Shown here: positions 35,317-48,639 of the stretch, in pieces | How the letters are laid out: every line of letters starts with the position of its first letter | Numbering within the stretch: position 1 is the stretch's first letter | Source of the DNA: Holacanthus passer | Lineage: Eukaryota > Chordata > Actinopteri > Pomacanthidae | Length of the DNA: 64,000 bases | Assembly: GCA_025331565.1 (NCBI GenBank) | Contig: JAFREQ010000075.1 | Span: 248,001-312,000, forward strand | Reading direction: 5' to 3' | The notes under the pieces: generated by a model | What the model saw: the letters and a program-made list of their open reading frames with translations, nothing else | Database searches by the model: none | What the model was told of the DNA's origin: nothing | Translations under genes and position numbers: made by a program

Positions 35317-36674
35317 CTAGTGTGAGCGTGTATGTGGACATGCATATGTGGGGATAATGAGCTGATAGTGCCCTCGAAGTGTGAGGTTGTGTGCCGAAAG
35401 CCAAGGTGGTTACTAACACTCTGACAACACTCTCCATCACCTTAAACCCTCAGGTGTTGAGAGCACCACATAGAGCACAATTATGTTTATTAGCTCCTCT
35501 AGCTGTCACTCATACTAGCATGTTGTGTCCGAGTTAATGCCAAAATACATTGACATAAAGGCCAAATGAAATTCCATGCCAAAATACAAACCATCCATTC
35601 TCTGTACTGAAATAAACATCTGCATACAAATACAGCATTCTGTGTCCATTTTGTGAGCAAAATTGAATATATATATTGTAAGTTTGATTTATTTTCCAAG
35701 AGCAGGAGAGAGCAGATGGCATGTTGTGAAGGCAGTTTTCTAATTATGACTACTGCTTGCAATGCATGATGGTTTGACTTAATTTCACTCACTTCATACA
35801 GCTCTCGAAAGATGAGAGCTATGTATAAGTATGACTACATACCATTTATTGATTCTCCTACTCAAGATGAAGTCTACAGCAGCCAGGAATGTTGAGATTA
35901 AAAACATTTTTTTTTTACAAGCGTGACTCTGATAGTATACTGACTGTCATGGAGCTCTGTGCTTGTTTTTCCATAATGTGAAGTACATGTGGAGAGGCTC
36001 GCCTACACAACCTACACATATGAAAATTGCCCTTCTGTTTCTGTGTTGGAGAAACACAGCGGAGCATGTGAGAGTAAATTCCTGTGGATTTAATACATTT
36101 GGCACCTTAGGCCAAGATTAAACCAAGCAGCGGTGAAATAGGAAGTGACAAAAGTGCGTGTGCTGAAGAGTCGCCTATTGTGCATCGGCTGTATGTTGAG
36201 GGGGTGTTTGTGTTGGCTCTTTTTCTGAACTGTATGATGATGTGTGTGTGCAGCGCATGTGTAATGTCGTATCACTCTGTGTCATCTCTGTGTGTTTATA
36301 TATGTAAAAAGAGAGAGAAACAGCAGGGAACAAGATAAAGGGAGCGAGTAAAATAGAGAAAGGGAAATGAAAGGTTTTGACATTGCAGATTTGCACCAAG
36401 CCTTCTAATTCTTTTGAGTAACAGCAGTTTATAAAAATCCTGGGTCGCTGCACACAGAGAGGAGCTAGTCAAAAGGAAGACGTTGCCGTAGCTTTGTTGC
36501 TGAGACGGGCAGATGGAGCAGCAGAGAGACAAGTCTCTTCATGGAGTAGGCGGGTGTGCAGCTTTGGTGGCTGGGACGCCACTGCAATGATTCGTCAACT
36601 GTTGCAGTTGGCTGATCTGTGCTGTTGTGCCTCAAAAGTTCAATATTTTTCCACATAGCAGTCTGCAAAAGAAC

Positions 36675-36701
36675 AAAAAAAAAAAAAAAAAAAAAAAAAA
36701 A
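36675..36701. repeat. Poly(A) tract, 27 nt
   Basis: An uninterrupted A27 run, a possible retroinsertion tail on the plus strand. No source body or target duplication was recognised. Confidence 0.9.
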
Positions 36702-37659
36702 TCACACCAGCTGTGGCGTTGCATCTGCCAGGCCACCAGGCACAAATAAACACATATTTCTTGGTGAAGTAGAGCTAGGGCAGGGCAGACTGGTGATCAC
36801 ACCTGAGGACCGAGGGGGCAGTTTCAGGACACTGCTCCTGAGGTGCTGCTGTGTATTACTATTGCTATTGAAAACCCTCAGTTGGGTTTTTTTTTCTGTT
36901 GCAACACTTCTGAGGAGTTGTGGCAAAATTGCTGCGTCTATTCAAGGCTGGATTAATTTGCTCAGAGGGAAAATTACCATGCTCCCCTCAAGACCCCTCC
37001 CCCGAAATCATTCATGTGAGACTGCGGCTCCTTGGATGCACTGGACCCTGGACCGTCAAAGAGTAGAGAGCTTACCTGATGCTTCTGAATATATCCTGAC
37101 ACTGATCGATGGTTGCTCTCAGTTACAATAACAAAAACAAGATCAAATGTTGAAATGACTTAACTTGAAAAATGGCAAATACTACAGTTTGCCCACCTCC
37201 CACTTTCCATTATGCTATCCTCACTCAGCAGACAGTGTGAAAAATAATAATAGTAATAATAAATATTAATCAAAATGTTTGTTTTGGTTGTCCTGAAAAT
37301 CACGGACCATAGATAAATTTAGTCTTAAACTGCTTTATTGATATAACAATCTGATGTTCCACATTTATGTATGCATTTATTAATTTTGGATGGCAAGATG
37401 TAGAGATTCAGCAGCTCAATGCTTTTTGATGCTTTTTGTGACTTACAGTCGCCAAGATCCTCTCATCATAGGATTAGAGTGTAATCAGGTCATTACAAGG
37501 GAATTCCTGCACTCAGGCAATATGTCGGATTAGACAGCCAGGACTCTGGGCCCTACCTGATTTTTTTGTTGGCTCTGGCAGGTGTCGGAGGCAGAGGACA
37601 CACAGGAAGTAACAACATCAATGCAGGGCCACATCGCACAACTGTACTAACCACCACTA

Positions 37660-38313
37660 GCCAACGTTTTCCTCATCAATCCCAGATCTATCACCAACCA
37701 AATGGACGTATTGAATCTACAGATCTCCAACATCACCTCAATAGTCAAGAAGGCACAGTGGCAACTTCACTTTGTGAGGATCCCCCCCCCAAAAACCAAC
37801 CTGGAGGAGAAACTGCTGGTGCCCCTTTACTCATAGTCCATCGACAGTGTGCTGTCACACTGTATCCCTGCGTGTTCTGCCAGCTGCTGCAGAGCCCTTC
37901 AGAGGGTCTTCAGCTCTGCCCAGAAGATCGGCTGCTCTTTGGAGGACTTATTCAGCAACATACTGAGAGACCCACCTCACCCTGGTCATCATCTGTTTGA
38001 CCTGCTGCCCTCTGGTAGATGCTTCAGGTCCATCAGATCACAGATAAACGGATTTAAGAACAGCTTCCACCCCAGAGCCACACGAGAACTGAACACTGCC
38101 GAACACTGAGAGTGACTGTCTGGGACCTGTGAGACTATCAGCACTGCAACACTATAATATTACAGTTAAACTTACAGAACACTTCACGGTGCTGCAGGAT
38201 GTCCACTTATTATGTGTATTGCACCACTGCACCTTTGTATGTAGCATACACAGTATTCCTAACTGCACTACATCTATAAAGGGCCACTGCAACTTCAAAT
38301 AACATATTGTGTC
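37660..38313 (+). mobile_element. L2/Rex-like LINE C-terminus and 3' UTR
   Basis: Remains of a LINE ORF2 end on the plus strand. About 37715-37770 reads NITSIVKKAQWQLHFVR. About 37830 onward reads IDSVLSHCIPA. About 37880-38030 reads LQRVFSSAQKIGC, then HPGHHLFDLLPSGRCFRSIR, then NGFKNSFHPRAT. These match in order the late RT and C-terminal blocks (VKKAQ, LQR-V--AQKI, HPGHHLF-LLPSGRR-R, LKNSF-PRA) of the same kind of LINE as the 13.7-kb copy. At least one stop (about 37835) and a frameshift break it. The 3' UTR reaches about 38313. It is inactive and 5'-truncated. Confidence 0.88.
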
Positions 38314-38590
38314 ACTTGTTGTTTGTTTTGTTGAGAACTTGACTGAGTTCAGTGTTTCTAATTTCTGAAAATTTAGTTAACAATAAGTTAAACTATCTTC
38401 ATGAACTCCTCTTGAAGAAGGACGCTCATGCACTTATCAATGAATATGCTACTCAGAGTAGAAACTCTGTAGGGACATACTGTATGACGTATTGAAAGGA
38501 TAAATGCCTCTTTTTTTCTATTGCTGCAGGATATCACACTCTCAAAAGACTCGTTAAAGTTTGTTTTTCATGTTGTAAAGCATGCAAACA

Positions 38591-38630
38591 TGTGTATGTG
38601 TGTGTCTGTGTGTGTGTGTGTGTGTGTGTG
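38591..38630. repeat. (TG)n microsatellite
   Basis: TG units with TA and TC interruptions, about 40 bases. Confidence 0.93.
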
Positions 38631-38674
38631 CAGTAACTTGATGAAAATATATTCTATGTCTATCGATCTAGGGT

Positions 38675-38732
38675 GCTCTCTCTCTCACTCTCTCTCTCTC
38701 TCTCACACTCACACACACTCACACACACACTC
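38675..38732. repeat. Compound (CT)n(CA)n microsatellite
   Basis: A CT run with ACTC interruptions passes into CACACT units over 58 bases. Confidence 0.9.
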
Positions 38733-39068
38733 AGGCCCACTGAGGTGCTGTAAGGTAAAGGTAAACAAGGTAAACAAAAGCTACTTAATGCTGAAGCCGT
38801 ATGTCAGAGCTTTCATCTGGAGAGCTTGTGAATACCATACCATATGAATACCATATGTCTCCAAAAGTCTATTCTTTTAACAAAAATACCAAACAGCCAG
38901 TATTGAAAAGGGTTTCATTTCCAATATTGAGTAGTTAATGTAAAAAAAGAGTTATTATTATCATTCTGGTATCATTGTGGACTCTGTATGGACTATAAAT
39001 TTAGACGTTTCCAGAGAATCTTCTTTGATTAAGAAGAACCGATTCGCGATTGCATTTTGTGTTGTCAC

Positions 39069-39098
39069 TATTTTATTTTATTTTATTTTATTTTATTA
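39069..39098. repeat. (ATTTT)n pentanucleotide repeat
   Basis: Five to six tandem ATTTT units. Confidence 0.9.
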
Positions 39099-42000
39099 TT
39101 TCCTCAAGTCTTAGACAAGACCAGGTATACACTTCCTTTGATGTTAAACTAATATATTATTCTAGTTTTCTGATACTGTATGACAGAAAAAAAAAACTGT
39201 AAGCTCTACAAATGTCTTGCACAACCAAACACAACATCCAAAAGCAGAATTTAGTTATGTATTTAAATGATGCAACAATCTGGATGAACTGCTGGATGAA
39301 CTTTCAGCCCCATATTGAGTGAATATCATCATATGTAATTATCTTGCGTTAGTATTTATGTTCACTTCCAAACTGCAAATCACAATTACAATGTCTGACA
39401 TGTCTGTACTATCAACATCTGTTAACAACTGTGCCCAACACTAGTCAGCAGATCTCACAGTCATGTCCCACGTGTACAACATCCAAACCTACTTGTTCAA
39501 AGCAAGCACAGTACTTGAATAAAAACACAATCCATGAGAGAGAAAAAACCTGGCCTAAATAGTCCAATAATGTGTGACAAGAGTTTTCATGCTGCACCAG
39601 GCAAGTCACAACTGTTGGGTTAGGCTGGGTGTGTAGCGAATTGCAAAAGCTCATCGGTCAAATACCCAAGCAGAGCCAGACTTTAATATAAAGGGGAGAG
39701 AGCACAGCAGAAAACACTTTTTAAAAAGTGAAGAAAGTCAGTGAATGGGACAACCTTTAAACAAAATTCAATATTGATAGTCTTCATGCAACTTTGTTTA
39801 CATGATCGAGAGGTCAGCACAGATATGGCTCTCAGAGAGTCAGAGTTTTATGCATTTGTAAGTTATAAAGGGATTTAAAAGATATACTGGTTTGTGTCAA
39901 TCTGAAGCAGAAGCAGTACATAACCTCATATTATGGAGACACATGCATAATGCAAAATAGAAATGCGGCCACTGTGTACAGTGCAAACCCACTGATTAGA
40001 CCAAATTTATTTTTTTCATGTCTTGATGGGACAAGAGTCCCTGATTAAAGATTTGATTACATTTCATTTGCCCCATGTAGTTCATGTGATTGCATGGTCA
40101 TGTGGCCTCACACAGGGAAAACATTGGGAGCGTCAATCGCTGCATTACAGAGCTGTAGAGCAGTGTTTTCATGAATAATCAAGGCAACAAATGACTACAT
40201 CCCGTGTTCAAAAATTGTCTGCAATAGGGCGGAAGCAACAGCATCAACCACTCACCCTGAAGGTTCTCGACTGTGCAGACGACAAGCATAGCTCTTTTTG
40301 TAATGGTGAGCTGACTGAGTGACACCTCCTACAGCAGCGCCTCCAGAAAACAGGTTGACAGAAGAGGCACACACATGCAGAAAAGATGAAGAAATTCCCA
40401 TGAACCTCAAATTAAAAATGACAGGAAGCGCTGAAAATGTTGATGGAACAATCTAATGAGGGTGTGGGAGTCCTCCACCAGAAAGTTTTTAGTTTTTAGA
40501 TGTCACTTCCTGTATTCTGGTGCCTTTTAACAGGTAGTTTGAGACTTTTATCTGGCTATACTAGCATTAGAAAAATTATGGGTACATTTTGTAATTTCAT
40601 CCAGAGGAAGCAGGCGGCCCCAGATCACATATTTGAAGATATTAAAAACCTAAAAGTACATAAATTGGTTCAGTGACTACTTCAGAGCCACCTTTAATAA
40701 TAACCACTCATTGTTTATTTAAACTTGAGGATCTCTTTATGTTTTCTCATGCAAATGCAATTTCTGGTAAATGAATTTCTTTGATGTCATCAAATCAATG
40801 AGTAAAGTGGACATTACATTCATCTTCCGATCATTTCAATCGGGATTTTTGTGGCTTTGTTTACGCACATTTTTAAACACATAAAACTGCTATCGAGAAG
40901 CTCTCCGCAGAATTATTTAAAGCCACCTTTCATGAAAAGCAATAGTCTTGAATTCATAAGCGGCATAGGTTTGAGGAGTGTGTGCGAGCCAATCCATCAA
41001 GGTAGCTGGATAACATTATTGGGCTCTCAGGCCATGTTCTCCGAACAATAGAGGGTCTACATTAAGCCCGGAAGCCTGACTCAGGGTCTCTGGAAGTTTC
41101 TGCAACCGTGCCAAATCCTGACAGTCTCACCTATGTGTGAAGTTTGGCTTGAATTCAAACTCTGGCCCCTCACTGGACGAGGCTCCCGTGACACGACTGT
41201 GATGTCACGACGGTGAGCCTCTCCAGGCTTTCACTGTGACTTCAGTAGCCAAAGGGAAACCTTACGCAAATGTTTAAACCTAACTTTAGACCTAGGTCAG
41301 AAGTCTGGGTGGGTATAGGAAATAAAGAGTCAGATGCTTTGACAGGGTTCTTGGAAGGACCCTGTATGTCATTATGAGAGTCATTGCCAAATTACTTATT
41401 CCACCGTTTAGATATGAGGACGTGTTGGATGCATCTCTGCTCAGGCCTCAATTACAGAGGCCTTCTCTGTATAGACTCCTTCACTCTCCTGGGATCAATC
41501 ACTGGGTTGGTAAACAATGTTACAGGCATCATCAAGGAGCCACCATCCTCATGTTGGTTATACGACAAGTGTCTTGGAGATTCAACTAGCAGAACTTCAT
41601 ATCTTGCTTACACCCTGATGGTAATCAACTGACATTGCCAAACAATGAAAACAATGAATCTTTATCAATTAGTAACAACTACTGTACAGTTTTTTGGAGT
41701 AAACATATTGATTATGAATTCTTGTTGAATGCTATGAAATTCAGCAATAAAGTGTTTCCATTTCTCCAGGCTGCCATGTAGCGAAAGCACTTTCTCTAAA
41801 AATACAGAGACTGATGTATGGAAAAGACAATTTAACACCAATCTACATTCTGCGAATATTAAGCTTGACACTCTGTCAGGCTGAAATGAACAATGGGATG
41901 TAGGTCAAAATGAAGAGGAGATAACAAAGGATAAAATCAATAAACATACGGAAATGTAGTGTCATAGCTTTTGTCTTTGAATTGTTATTTGTTATATTGT

Positions 42001-43199
42001 TTTCTGCTGCTTGTGTAGCCTAAACTGAAACTGGTAAACCACAACAGAAAAAGATACAAAGCAGGAAACAGTTCATCCACAGGAAAAGGCCCCCGACAAC
42101 AGAGCTATTCAGTATTTAGTTTGGACTAGGGGCCAGTTCATGAAAAGGATCCCACATAGAAGTGCATATATTGGAATTTCAAAATGCATAACAACATCAG
42201 TGCATAGCATTGTATCAAGACACATTGGCCCTGGGCATTTCTGGACATAGTCTCCGTGATGATCCAACGTTTTCTGAAGAGTCATTGTGAAGCCCACTGT
42301 CAAGATTTCAGCCTCCAGATGATCACAGTCATTCAGTTTCTGAAGTGTAATAAAATTAAAATGTTCTAAAATGCTTCTTTTACCAATAATCAGCAAATGA
42401 TCAGTAAAAACAGTAAAGTTTGCATTTGTGGACGATCAAATTTTACATTACTGTATAGCCACAATAATCAACTTTAGCTATATACCAATCACATATTGCA
42501 ACATCTAGGTTAACGTTATTCCTGGAACCATGAGAAGTTACACACACCTTATTGTATTTGCTCACAGTTTGTTACTTTTTTAATATCACCTTGTCGTGTC
42601 TGGCATAACGTTACTTTGACATTACTTTAAGATTGTGCACATCGCTGTTGTCTGTTGATTCATGCACAGGTAGAGACGTCACCTCCACCTTCCTCAGTTT
42701 GTCCTGTTTTGTGTTTTCTCATCTGTAGCCACCTCCTCGACTGATGCAAGCTCACACTCCTTGACTTAATTGTGACACAGTGAGGAGGGACAAACCTAAC
42801 TGTGGCACAGGTTCATCTTATTTTTAATTAATTATAAAAAGAAGAAAAAAGTTTAAAGCTGTAATTACTCAAAGTGCAAGTACAAATTACCTCTTAGGTC
42901 AGACCCAGCCCTAGGACCTGACAATTGAATCACCCTGCCCTACAAGCTTATTGTTAAGTTTTCCATCCCATCTTCTAATGGCTCCTAGACCCCAAATCTG
43001 CTTTCCCTTCACCTCTTGTCTTGACTTAACATGATAAACAGACATTCTTCAGTGGGAGGGAGGGATAATCTGTTAATCTCTTTGCTGAGGCAAACAGAGG
43101 AAAGAAAGGACAGACAGATTGATCTTCACAAAGCTGATGAGATGTTCTCTAGTTTTGACCGAGGCAATGAAAGCCGCCGTGTAGGAGATGAGAATGGAT

Positions 43200-43437
43200 C
43201 CAAATGAGGCATTTTAATACACAGAGACAGAGATATGGAGGGGAGGGGAGGAGATAGATTGAGGAAAGAGAGGAGAGATAAATGGTAGTAAAAGCGACAG
43301 AGAGAGATAGATTGAGGGAAGGCAGAATAAATGGGAAGGTAGAAGAGAGAGAGAGATGGATTGAGAGAAAGAGGGGGTGCAAAGGGTGGGAGAGACAGAT
43401 TGATAAAGGTAAAGGGAGAGAGAAATCGATCTTGAGG
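43200..43437. repeat. Purine-rich minisatellite, ~50-bp unit
   Basis: Strong purine bias on the plus strand. An AGATAGATTGAGG-type core recurs at about 43252, 43303 and 43353, with a weaker copy at 43395, giving periods near 51, 50 and 40 bp. The minus strand is therefore Ser/Leu/Pro-coding in all frames (apparent open frames 43126-43440 and 43149-43382). Long homopurine stretches like 43224-43275 can form triplex DNA. Confidence 0.7.
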
Positions 43438-43979
43438 CAAGAATATGCCCCCTGGAGGATAAAGCTCCTAGAATGTCATTGGTTTTCTTTGCTTACAGGA
43501 AGAGGTATTTCTATGCTTCATAAAGGGCTGTCCTCATCTGGGATTTTGAAGGTTAGCAGCCATAGTTTTGTTTTTTGAATATACTTGAAATGTACAAACC
43601 TTCATGTAAAAATGACAGTGTTTGTTTTGTCACTTTGGCATATTTTTCCCATGTTCTTACATGCAAGTCAGATGGCGACTGTTCTTTAAATCCCCTTACA
43701 GCTGTGAATATTGATGAACATCTCTGCTCTCTGTCTCTCTCCTGTCAACCTTTCTCTGTCATCTACACGGTGTTCTGTGGGGTTGGCAGGACTAAACAAA
43801 AAACATCCAATCAATCTAACTTTACCACAAAAAGACTGCACAACTAAGATTGTGGAGGAAATAAGTACAAGTGTGTTCGAACAAAAATTGTGTGTGTAAG
43901 TCCTTTTCCCTCCTTTTAAAGGCCGTGCACACATCCACACAAACGACTTCACTCAAACATCAAAATATTACGCTCAATT
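43438..43979. other. Non-coding stretch, no gene recognised
   Basis: Unique-looking DNA. Overlapping frames on both strands (43575-43847, 43686-43952, 43711-43899) show no recognised domain. Confidence 0.55.
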
Positions 43980-44960
43980 ATGAATGATGCACTACTACTT
44001 TTATTCATACCTTTCATACTGTCTGAAATATTCCACATTTTTATTTAAAATAACATACACACATACACTTGCACACATTCTGATCGTAGATATTTCCACC
44101 TATTTATCTACCTTAAAATACTCCACATATTTCATACATTTCAACATTTAAAGCCAACAATGCAGTTTAGCTCCCAGCCATTATTCATACACCTTCAGCT
44201 GCTTCTACATACAAAGTTGAATCAGCAGTGCAGTTTAGCTTTAACTTACACTATCCTTCATCCCTTTCCTACTTTTCACTGAAGCCATCCACGGTGGATG
44301 CTGTCCTCTTCCTCCATGATAACTCCAAATAAACCATGATGCTTGGATTATGTAAATAGTATAGTTAACAGCAGTTTCACGTGGAGTTCAAGAGTTCATA
44401 GTGATTAAAACTTGACAACTGTCGATTGTAAGTCTACAATTTTATTATATTTATAACGTCTTTTTGGGCTTGGTTACTGCCCCCTTTGGACTTCAGATTC
44501 AGACAGAAATAAGTGGCTCGAGCTGCACTCTATCACAGGCTGCTCTTTTCCACTTTAAACTACTCATTTATACATTAAGCCAGAAACTCTTTTCAAGCTT
44601 TATTGTGATCTTTAATACACTTTGACTTTTATTCAACTTTTAAATCCCATTCACAATAATTAGTCCCTTTCCCACTTTTCCAACTTTTTTGTAGTCCTTC
44701 AGTTTCTTCTCCATGAAAATTATAGCCAGCAGTTCAGTTTAGCATCAGCTTTTCAACAAACCTTAAAATATTTCACATCTAAAAACAGTATTGATATTAT
44801 TCAACTTTGAAAACCAGCAATGCAGCATCAGCTTTTCCAGCATTCACACTGCAGCTTCTTCAGAAACTGCCTTCTCTAGTTAGACCTGTTAGGGTGAGAC
44901 CAAATACAGCTTCATCTTTCTAATCAGTCGAAAATCCAGACACCTCACATACACCACAGT
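43980..44960. repeat. Interspersed-module repeat, family unknown
   Basis: Two short modules recur in order. Module A, CCTTAAAATAYTYCACAT, is at 44111-44128 and 44761-44778, with a weaker form at 44021-44038. Module B, AGCCARCARTGCAGTTTAGC with variants, is at about 44161-44181, 44221-44240, 44724-44743 and 44811-44829. TCAGCTTTTC follows the last two. The whole kilobase is AT-rich and depleted in G on the plus strand. I recall similar sequence elsewhere in fish genomes but cannot name the family or its ends. Confidence 0.55.
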
Positions 44961-46947
44961 ACGGTTTTGCCCACCTTCAACCTGAGTAAAAATAATCATC
45001 ATGGAAGCAACAAAGGCACTATACAGACAACCACTGTCTTAAACACACAGTTCCCACCAGTAATTGGACCAGTCAGCTTCAGACCAGCCATTTAAGGTCT
45101 GACCTGCAGCCCACAGGTGGGAAGCATCACCTGATTGTGTCTGGACAAGATTAAGAGACAAGAGAGAGACACATGCCAGTTCCCTTATTTGATGGCTTGC
45201 TTGACCCTGAAATTGATCAGTGATGTACATTTGCAAACTAGCTTGAGTTATCTGAGCACAGAGAGAGAATGCAGATTTTTAATAAATGTGCAAATGCTTG
45301 TCAAACAGTGCAAACATGATCAAACATACAGAGACACAACGGTGATAACTGTGTGCCATTATTAGTATTTGGACAGTGCGGATACTGGCAAACAGAAAAT
45401 CCAAACCATTAAAAGTTACCGCAGGACAAAGTCGACTGACAGCAGATCCACAGACATCAGAAACAGACATCACTTTAGATGACAGCTCAGAGGAAAGGAC
45501 ACCTAATTTCTCTGAAAACATGTTTCCTCGATGCCTCTGTTCTTCTCTTCTCGCGTCTTCCGTGGGAGAGTGAAAACTGTTGCTTGGATTTAACTCAAAA
45601 AATCGAGGCAACATTTTTCAAAATTTAGTTTCCAAAGTTTTAAGAAACTTAATAATATACAGTGACTGTGAGATTAAAAACTGAGTAGCCAACATGAAAA
45701 AGCCAAGAAAATGAGTTCAACTAACTTCACCAAAGTCAGCACATGAAGTTCATCAGACAGACAGTGAAATTGAAGAGAATTGTTGTGAAAACTGAGTTGC
45801 ATCAACTGTCATAGTACATTTTTAACATTTTTTGTTTACTGCATCAAATCCACATTGAATAAGCACTAACTCGATTTCCATTTTATCAAATATAATGACA
45901 TTGAAAAACAAATATAATCTTAACGTTCAGTCTTTTATTTTTAATAACCAAAAATACATCAACTCATTCTTGTTAGTATCACTAACTTCCTGTAATGCAA
46001 CAAAGTATATTTAAACAATGTTTAAACTTTCAAATCATGTAAACATTGAAAAGCAAATCAGAAGTTAGCCATGTCAGAGACATTAGAAAACGACCTCCAT
46101 AATAATACCCTCTATAGCTCTACCCTCTTTAATATCAGTTTCCATAATACTTATCAGCAATAAAACTTCAGTTCAGTCATTTAGTCCATTACTTAAAAAC
46201 CCTCCGAGCACACTACATTCATTTTGGAACATACTTCCCTAAGCTTTACATACAGACACGACACAGCACTGGCACATGTATTGAGCCAAAAGGAGTTTTT
46301 AACTGGTTATGAAACAGTCTCAGAAATCAGTTTAATACTGATGCTCTATATGGCCTACAAATGAAAACAAGACCATCAGTAAGAAGACATTTCTGTTTAG
46401 GTTTTTCTAATGCCTGTCCTTAGTCGGATTATGAATCAGACAAAACAATTTACAGCATGTATACATGAAGAGCCATTTTGAGGAAAACAGTGAGTGTGGC
46501 CAATAGTCATGATGTTTCCCAACTATCAGATGTGTAGAACAACAAACAGGGACAATTTAAGATGAACAAGATGAAGAAGATGAACACCTGACATCCAGCA
46601 CTTGTTACAGATAAACTGCAAAATCAGAGCATCCCAGAATGGAACTGATAAAAATAACACATTTAAAAAATTAACATATGTTTATTACTGTAAGAACAGA
46701 ATGAACATGAGGGAGCAATGAAAATAGTTCTACATGTCTATAGCAATCTACAGCCTAATTAGAAGACCACAGTTACAGTAAGTCAAACTCGTAGTAAAGG
46801 ACCAATAATAATAACCATGACTTAATATTTTTCCTGAAAGATTGACTTGAAATATAATATAAGAAATGATGAAGAAAGGAAAAGCCTTTTTGGTTGATTA
46901 AGTAAAAATTCATTCATGATTCAGATTCTACACATGTGTCATTTTCT
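44961..46947. other. Non-coding stretch, no gene recognised
   Basis: AT-rich unique-looking DNA. The minus-strand frame at 45279-45614 (111 codons) overlaps a plus-strand frame and resembles no family. Confidence 0.55.
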
Positions 46948-47037
46948 TGCTTTCACAGATAGTCTGTCTAATCTACAGTGTTACAACTCATTCAACATTA
47001 TTAATATTAATGCTGTTTCCACAACAGCCTGGCTATT
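46948..47037 (+). repeat. 90-bp inverted dispersed repeat, copy 1
   Basis: It matches the reverse complement of 49686-49775 at 84 of 90 positions (about 93%), far above most repeats here. It starts TGCTTTCACAGATAG and ends CCACAACAGCCTGGCTATT. Similarity fades abruptly on both sides. Both copies keep an open frame for FTDSLSNLQC and NSFNIININAVSTTA, which may be incidental. Confidence 0.92.
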
Positions 47038-48639
47038 CCTTTTACTGTCCCATCAGATCAGCTGGCCAATCAATAAACACATTCTGATCAAGGAGGGTTG
47101 TGGTCTGGTAGAAAACTTCTGTCTCATTCTAAACGTCTGAGAGCCTCCTCTCTCCTCATCTCCTCCTAGATGCATTTAAGGGATTTGAAGTTCCTGGATG
47201 ATGGCAGCCCTCGATCAATTTCAGTGGGAAAATGTTGCTGTAGAACCTCCGTAGGTCAGGGCTATCCTACCGCCAACATCTGTAGTCCTACTAACAAACT
47301 GCATCATACCCATCATGACTTTGACATGGGACACTGATATGCATATTCCATTTTCCACAAAGAGTCAACATTGATTTCTTTAAACCAGGACCACAATCTC
47401 TCCATACCCATCACCATGACCTTTCCTAACCTTGGCCAGGTATTTCCGCAGCCTAACCTTAAATACTCCCTAACCAGAGATTATTTGTCATAACCTCAGT
47501 CTTTTCTTAAGCTTAACCATGCAGAAGCTGCCAGATACAGATTTGTAGGAAGTGAGAATTTGGCATGGCATTGGGATGTTAAAAGCACATTGTCATTGAA
47601 TGTAATGCAGGGCTTCAAAGAATCAGCCAATATTGATCTTCTTGTTTTGGTTTGACAGACATCAATCCTTATTCACATGACCTCAAGAGGTTAAGGTCAC
47701 TTGTCAGGAAAAGGTCAGCATATGTTGAACAAATGTTCAGTGCTGCAGTTTGTCTGGTGAAGATACCCAGCATAAGGATAATGCACATCAGATCAACTTA
47801 GCCTTCTTTCACAGCACATACATGCAAATGACTGTAATGACTGGCACAAAGCAGGCTCCTGTTAACGGGACCAGAGGGACCCTGGTTTACGCCAAAACTA
47901 GATAAAAATGCTGTGTGTGGACACCCATAAATAGCAACAATGGGCATGGGATCTATGCTGGTGCATGTTAACAAAATTTCACAATGACTGAGATGTATAA
48001 CACAGAACACTGTTATAAATGTGCATCCCTCTGTTTTTGTGCATACACTCATTAAGCCTGGAATATCCACAGAGCTTTATGAGTCTGGCCCACGGTGTCT
48101 GGTAGCCAGAAAAAATCTTCACTGCCGAGGAAGTGACAGGTTTTTAGTCTGTTGTTTGTTTTGAATAAACAGCAGAAGTAGCAACGACCACCGTGGATGA
48201 ATCAGACGAAAAGCAAAAATCTGCAATAATGAAATTTATGAAATTTATTAAAAATGCAAGTGCCTGCTGAAAGCCATGCAAAGAGAGCAAATAGAATATT
48301 TTTGTCTTCATAACAAAGGGGGAAAAAATCATCAGCAGGTGAAAATGGAAGATGTTTAAAGGAGTTCTGTTTCATATCAGCATGTCCTGTAATTAGACTG
48401 AATATCCTGATTAGCTCAGATACCTGGATCGGATGTGCACGTGTGCCTGATTTGACTTGTGTGTAGTTGTGCATGTGTGTGTGTGCATGCCTGTGAGTTT
48501 TGGAGGAGTTGTTACACTTTCATGTAAAAACCCATAAAATGTGTTCTCAACTGGGTTACACTGGCTGCAGACAGGGGTTAAAGTGTGTGTTGTGTGTGTG
48601 TGTGTGTGTATGTCAGATCACGGAGCAGAGACTCGAGGC
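47038..48639. other. Non-coding stretch between inverted repeats
   Basis: No exon supported. The interval 47385-47520 has CCTAACC-type units resembling teleost repeat DNA. A TG microsatellite lies at 48582-48612. Confidence 0.5.
48582..48612. repeat. (GT)n microsatellite
   Basis: About 15 GT units with small interruptions. It generates the Cys-Val run in the 156-codon plus-strand frame 48500-48970. Confidence 0.92.

Larger units (their letters stand above)
35147..37659. other. Non-coding stretch with microsatellites
   Basis: Holds (CA)n at 35182-35198, (GT)n at 35292-35316 and A27 at 36675-36701. The longest frame of the window (plus strand 36619-37131, 170 codons) starts in unique DNA and runs through the A27 tract as poly-Lys. 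It has no recognised domain and I reject it as a gene. Confidence 0.6.
38314..43199. other. Non-coding stretch, no gene recognised
   Basis: Nearly 4.9 kb without a supported exon. Simple repeats lie at 38591-38630, 38675-38732 and 39069-39098. The interval 40800-41060 contains TGTTTAC- and TAAA-type motifs and may be regulatory. Frames at 39445-39654, 41374-41632 and 42109-42396 are unrecognised. Confidence 0.55.

Noticed and set aside
36675..36701. Processed pseudogene ending in A27
   Set aside because: No coding similarity upstream and no target duplication recognised around the tail.
36619..37131. Longest open frame in the window (170 codons, plus strand)
   Set aside because: It runs through the A27 tract as poly-Lys, has no recognisable domain before or after it, and an overlapping minus-strand frame exists.
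43126..43440. Ser/Pro/Leu-rich minus-strand frame with apparent repeats
   Set aside because: It is the complement of the purine-rich minisatellite, not a repeat protein.
44111..44829. CRISPR-like array of short repeats
   Set aside because: The repeats are degenerate, irregularly spaced and in vertebrate DNA; there are no identical repeats with uniform spacers.
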